Of a DNA stretch of 13,786 nucleotides, positions 13,442-13,786 are shown in pieces; the stretch's first letter is position 1; every line of letters begins with the position of its first letter. This DNA is from Candidatus Omnitrophota bacterium (GTDB taxonomy: Bacteria > Ratteibacteria > UBA8468 > MWAK01). The position numbers and the translations under genes were made by a program. Location: assembly GCA_018829455.1 (NCBI GenBank), contig JAHJUB010000006.1:1-13786 (forward strand). The letters are read 5' to 3'. Below the pieces are notes generated by a model. That model searched no databases. It was not told the origin of the DNA and saw nothing but the letters and a program-made list of their open reading frames with translations.

Positions 13442-13675
13442 ATGCCCAAAGAAATGATGCGGCGCAAGGCCTCGGATAACCCTTACCTGCATAGGGATTT
13501 CCACGGCGCCTTAAGTGGTGGAATCGAGTATCTTCACCGCCATTTTGGCGCGGATTCCGTGCGCCAGTACCTCCGGCAGTTTGCCGCTTCATTTTATTGC
13601 CCGCTCACCGAAGACCTGAAAAAGCGCGGTCTGGTTGTCCTGAAACGTATTTTACCCCTAACGAGTATAGCATAA
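13442..13675 (+). pseudogene. 5' part of a small conserved gene, apparently truncated
   Basis: The 77-aa frame reads like a genuine protein at first: KASDNPYLHRDFHGAL (9-24), then IEYLHRHFGADSVRQYLRQF and YCPLTEDLKKRGLVVLK (52-68). I recall a longer family in related clusters that shares the DNxYLHxDFHGAL and GL-ALKEHF pattern, but cannot name a function. From about residue 69 (base 13648) the sequence loses that character and stops after nine residues. No Shine-Dalgarno precedes the ATG, which lies 8 bases after the repeat at 13319-13433. It is probably a gene cut by insertion or deletion near 13648; a naturally short protein is possible. Being next to the aldolase, it likely once belonged to the same pathway. 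Confidence 0.5.
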
Positions 13676-13786
13676 CCCCTTGATAATAGCCAACCTCCAT
13701 GCTGTTTTCTATTTCACGTTCTGGCTACCCGATTAGTTCGTTCTGTAAATAACACTATCCCGTTACTGCGTTTTATCGTAGTGCGA
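13650..13786. other. Unexplained junction sequence at right edge, ending in a repeat start
   Basis: Beyond the point where the small gene loses its character, the DNA is AT-richer and multiply stopped, with no gene recognised. The last ten bases, CGTAGTGCGA (13777-13786), equal bases 79-88 of the repeat at the left edge, so another GTAGTGCGACCC element begins here and runs off the window. Confidence 0.45.

Noticed and set aside
1..13786. CRISPR array, tRNA or rRNA genes
   Set aside because: No regularly spaced direct repeats with unique spacers, and no tRNA-like cloverleaf or rRNA core sequence was recognised on reading both strands; the many repeats are palindromic and dispersed.

Overview
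The window looks like part of the chromosome of an uncultured bacterium, probably from the Planctomycetota/Lentisphaerota/Verrucomicrobiota area or a nearby candidate phylum. The best clue is a pseudopilin with an N-terminal methylation motif and a C-terminal H-X9-DG motif, a combination typical of those groups. A sialidase-fold protein, a DegT-type aminotransferase, a sugar isomerase and a DHDPS-family aldolase also fit such carbohydrate-oriented genomes. This is inference; there is no rRNA gene in the window to settle it.

Left part (1-5330, mostly + strand): a short biotin-protein ligase (birA), an H-X9-DG pseudopilin, L-aspartate oxidase (nadB), and the anthranilate synthase pair trpE and trpG. 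Middle (5339-8000): dnaJ on the - strand, a 490-bp divergent intergenic region holding candidate promoters and a 271-bp element with 32-bp terminal inverted repeats, then carA. carB, the rest of trp, and nadA/nadC are not here. Right part (7985-13786): a four-Asp-box sialidase-like protein overlaps the end of carA and is followed by a DegT/AHBA-synthase-like aminotransferase. Then comes an AT-richer two-gene module (AbiEii-like nucleotidyltransferase plus a DUF6922-like partner), a sugar-phosphate isomerase/epimerase on the - strand, a DHDPS/NAL-family aldolase diverging from it, and a small gene that appears cut off near its 3' half.

The most striking property is the density of small palindromic repeats. 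Almost every intergenic gap carries at least one, in about five families: GTAGGGG/CCCCTAC double hairpins, GTAGTTGCC/GGGC(A/G)ACTAC double hairpins, GTCATTGC/GCAATGAC elements, an AATTAGGGACACC palindrome, and the large terminal-inverted-repeat element before carA. One composite copy lies inside trpE, in frame, and is translated as an extra linker of about 33 residues. That resembles the in-frame palindromic elements known from Rickettsia and is the main candidate here for something undescribed.

Translation signals are mixed. The pilin, the aminotransferase and the isomerase have strong Shine-Dalgarno sequences. Two other genes have TATAAT boxes only 6-8 bases before their start codons, which suggests leaderless mRNAs. 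Functionally the left side is housekeeping (biotin, NAD, tryptophan and pyrimidine/arginine biosynthesis, protein folding), and the right side looks like a sugar or amino-sugar catabolic cluster interrupted by a toxin-antitoxin-like module.
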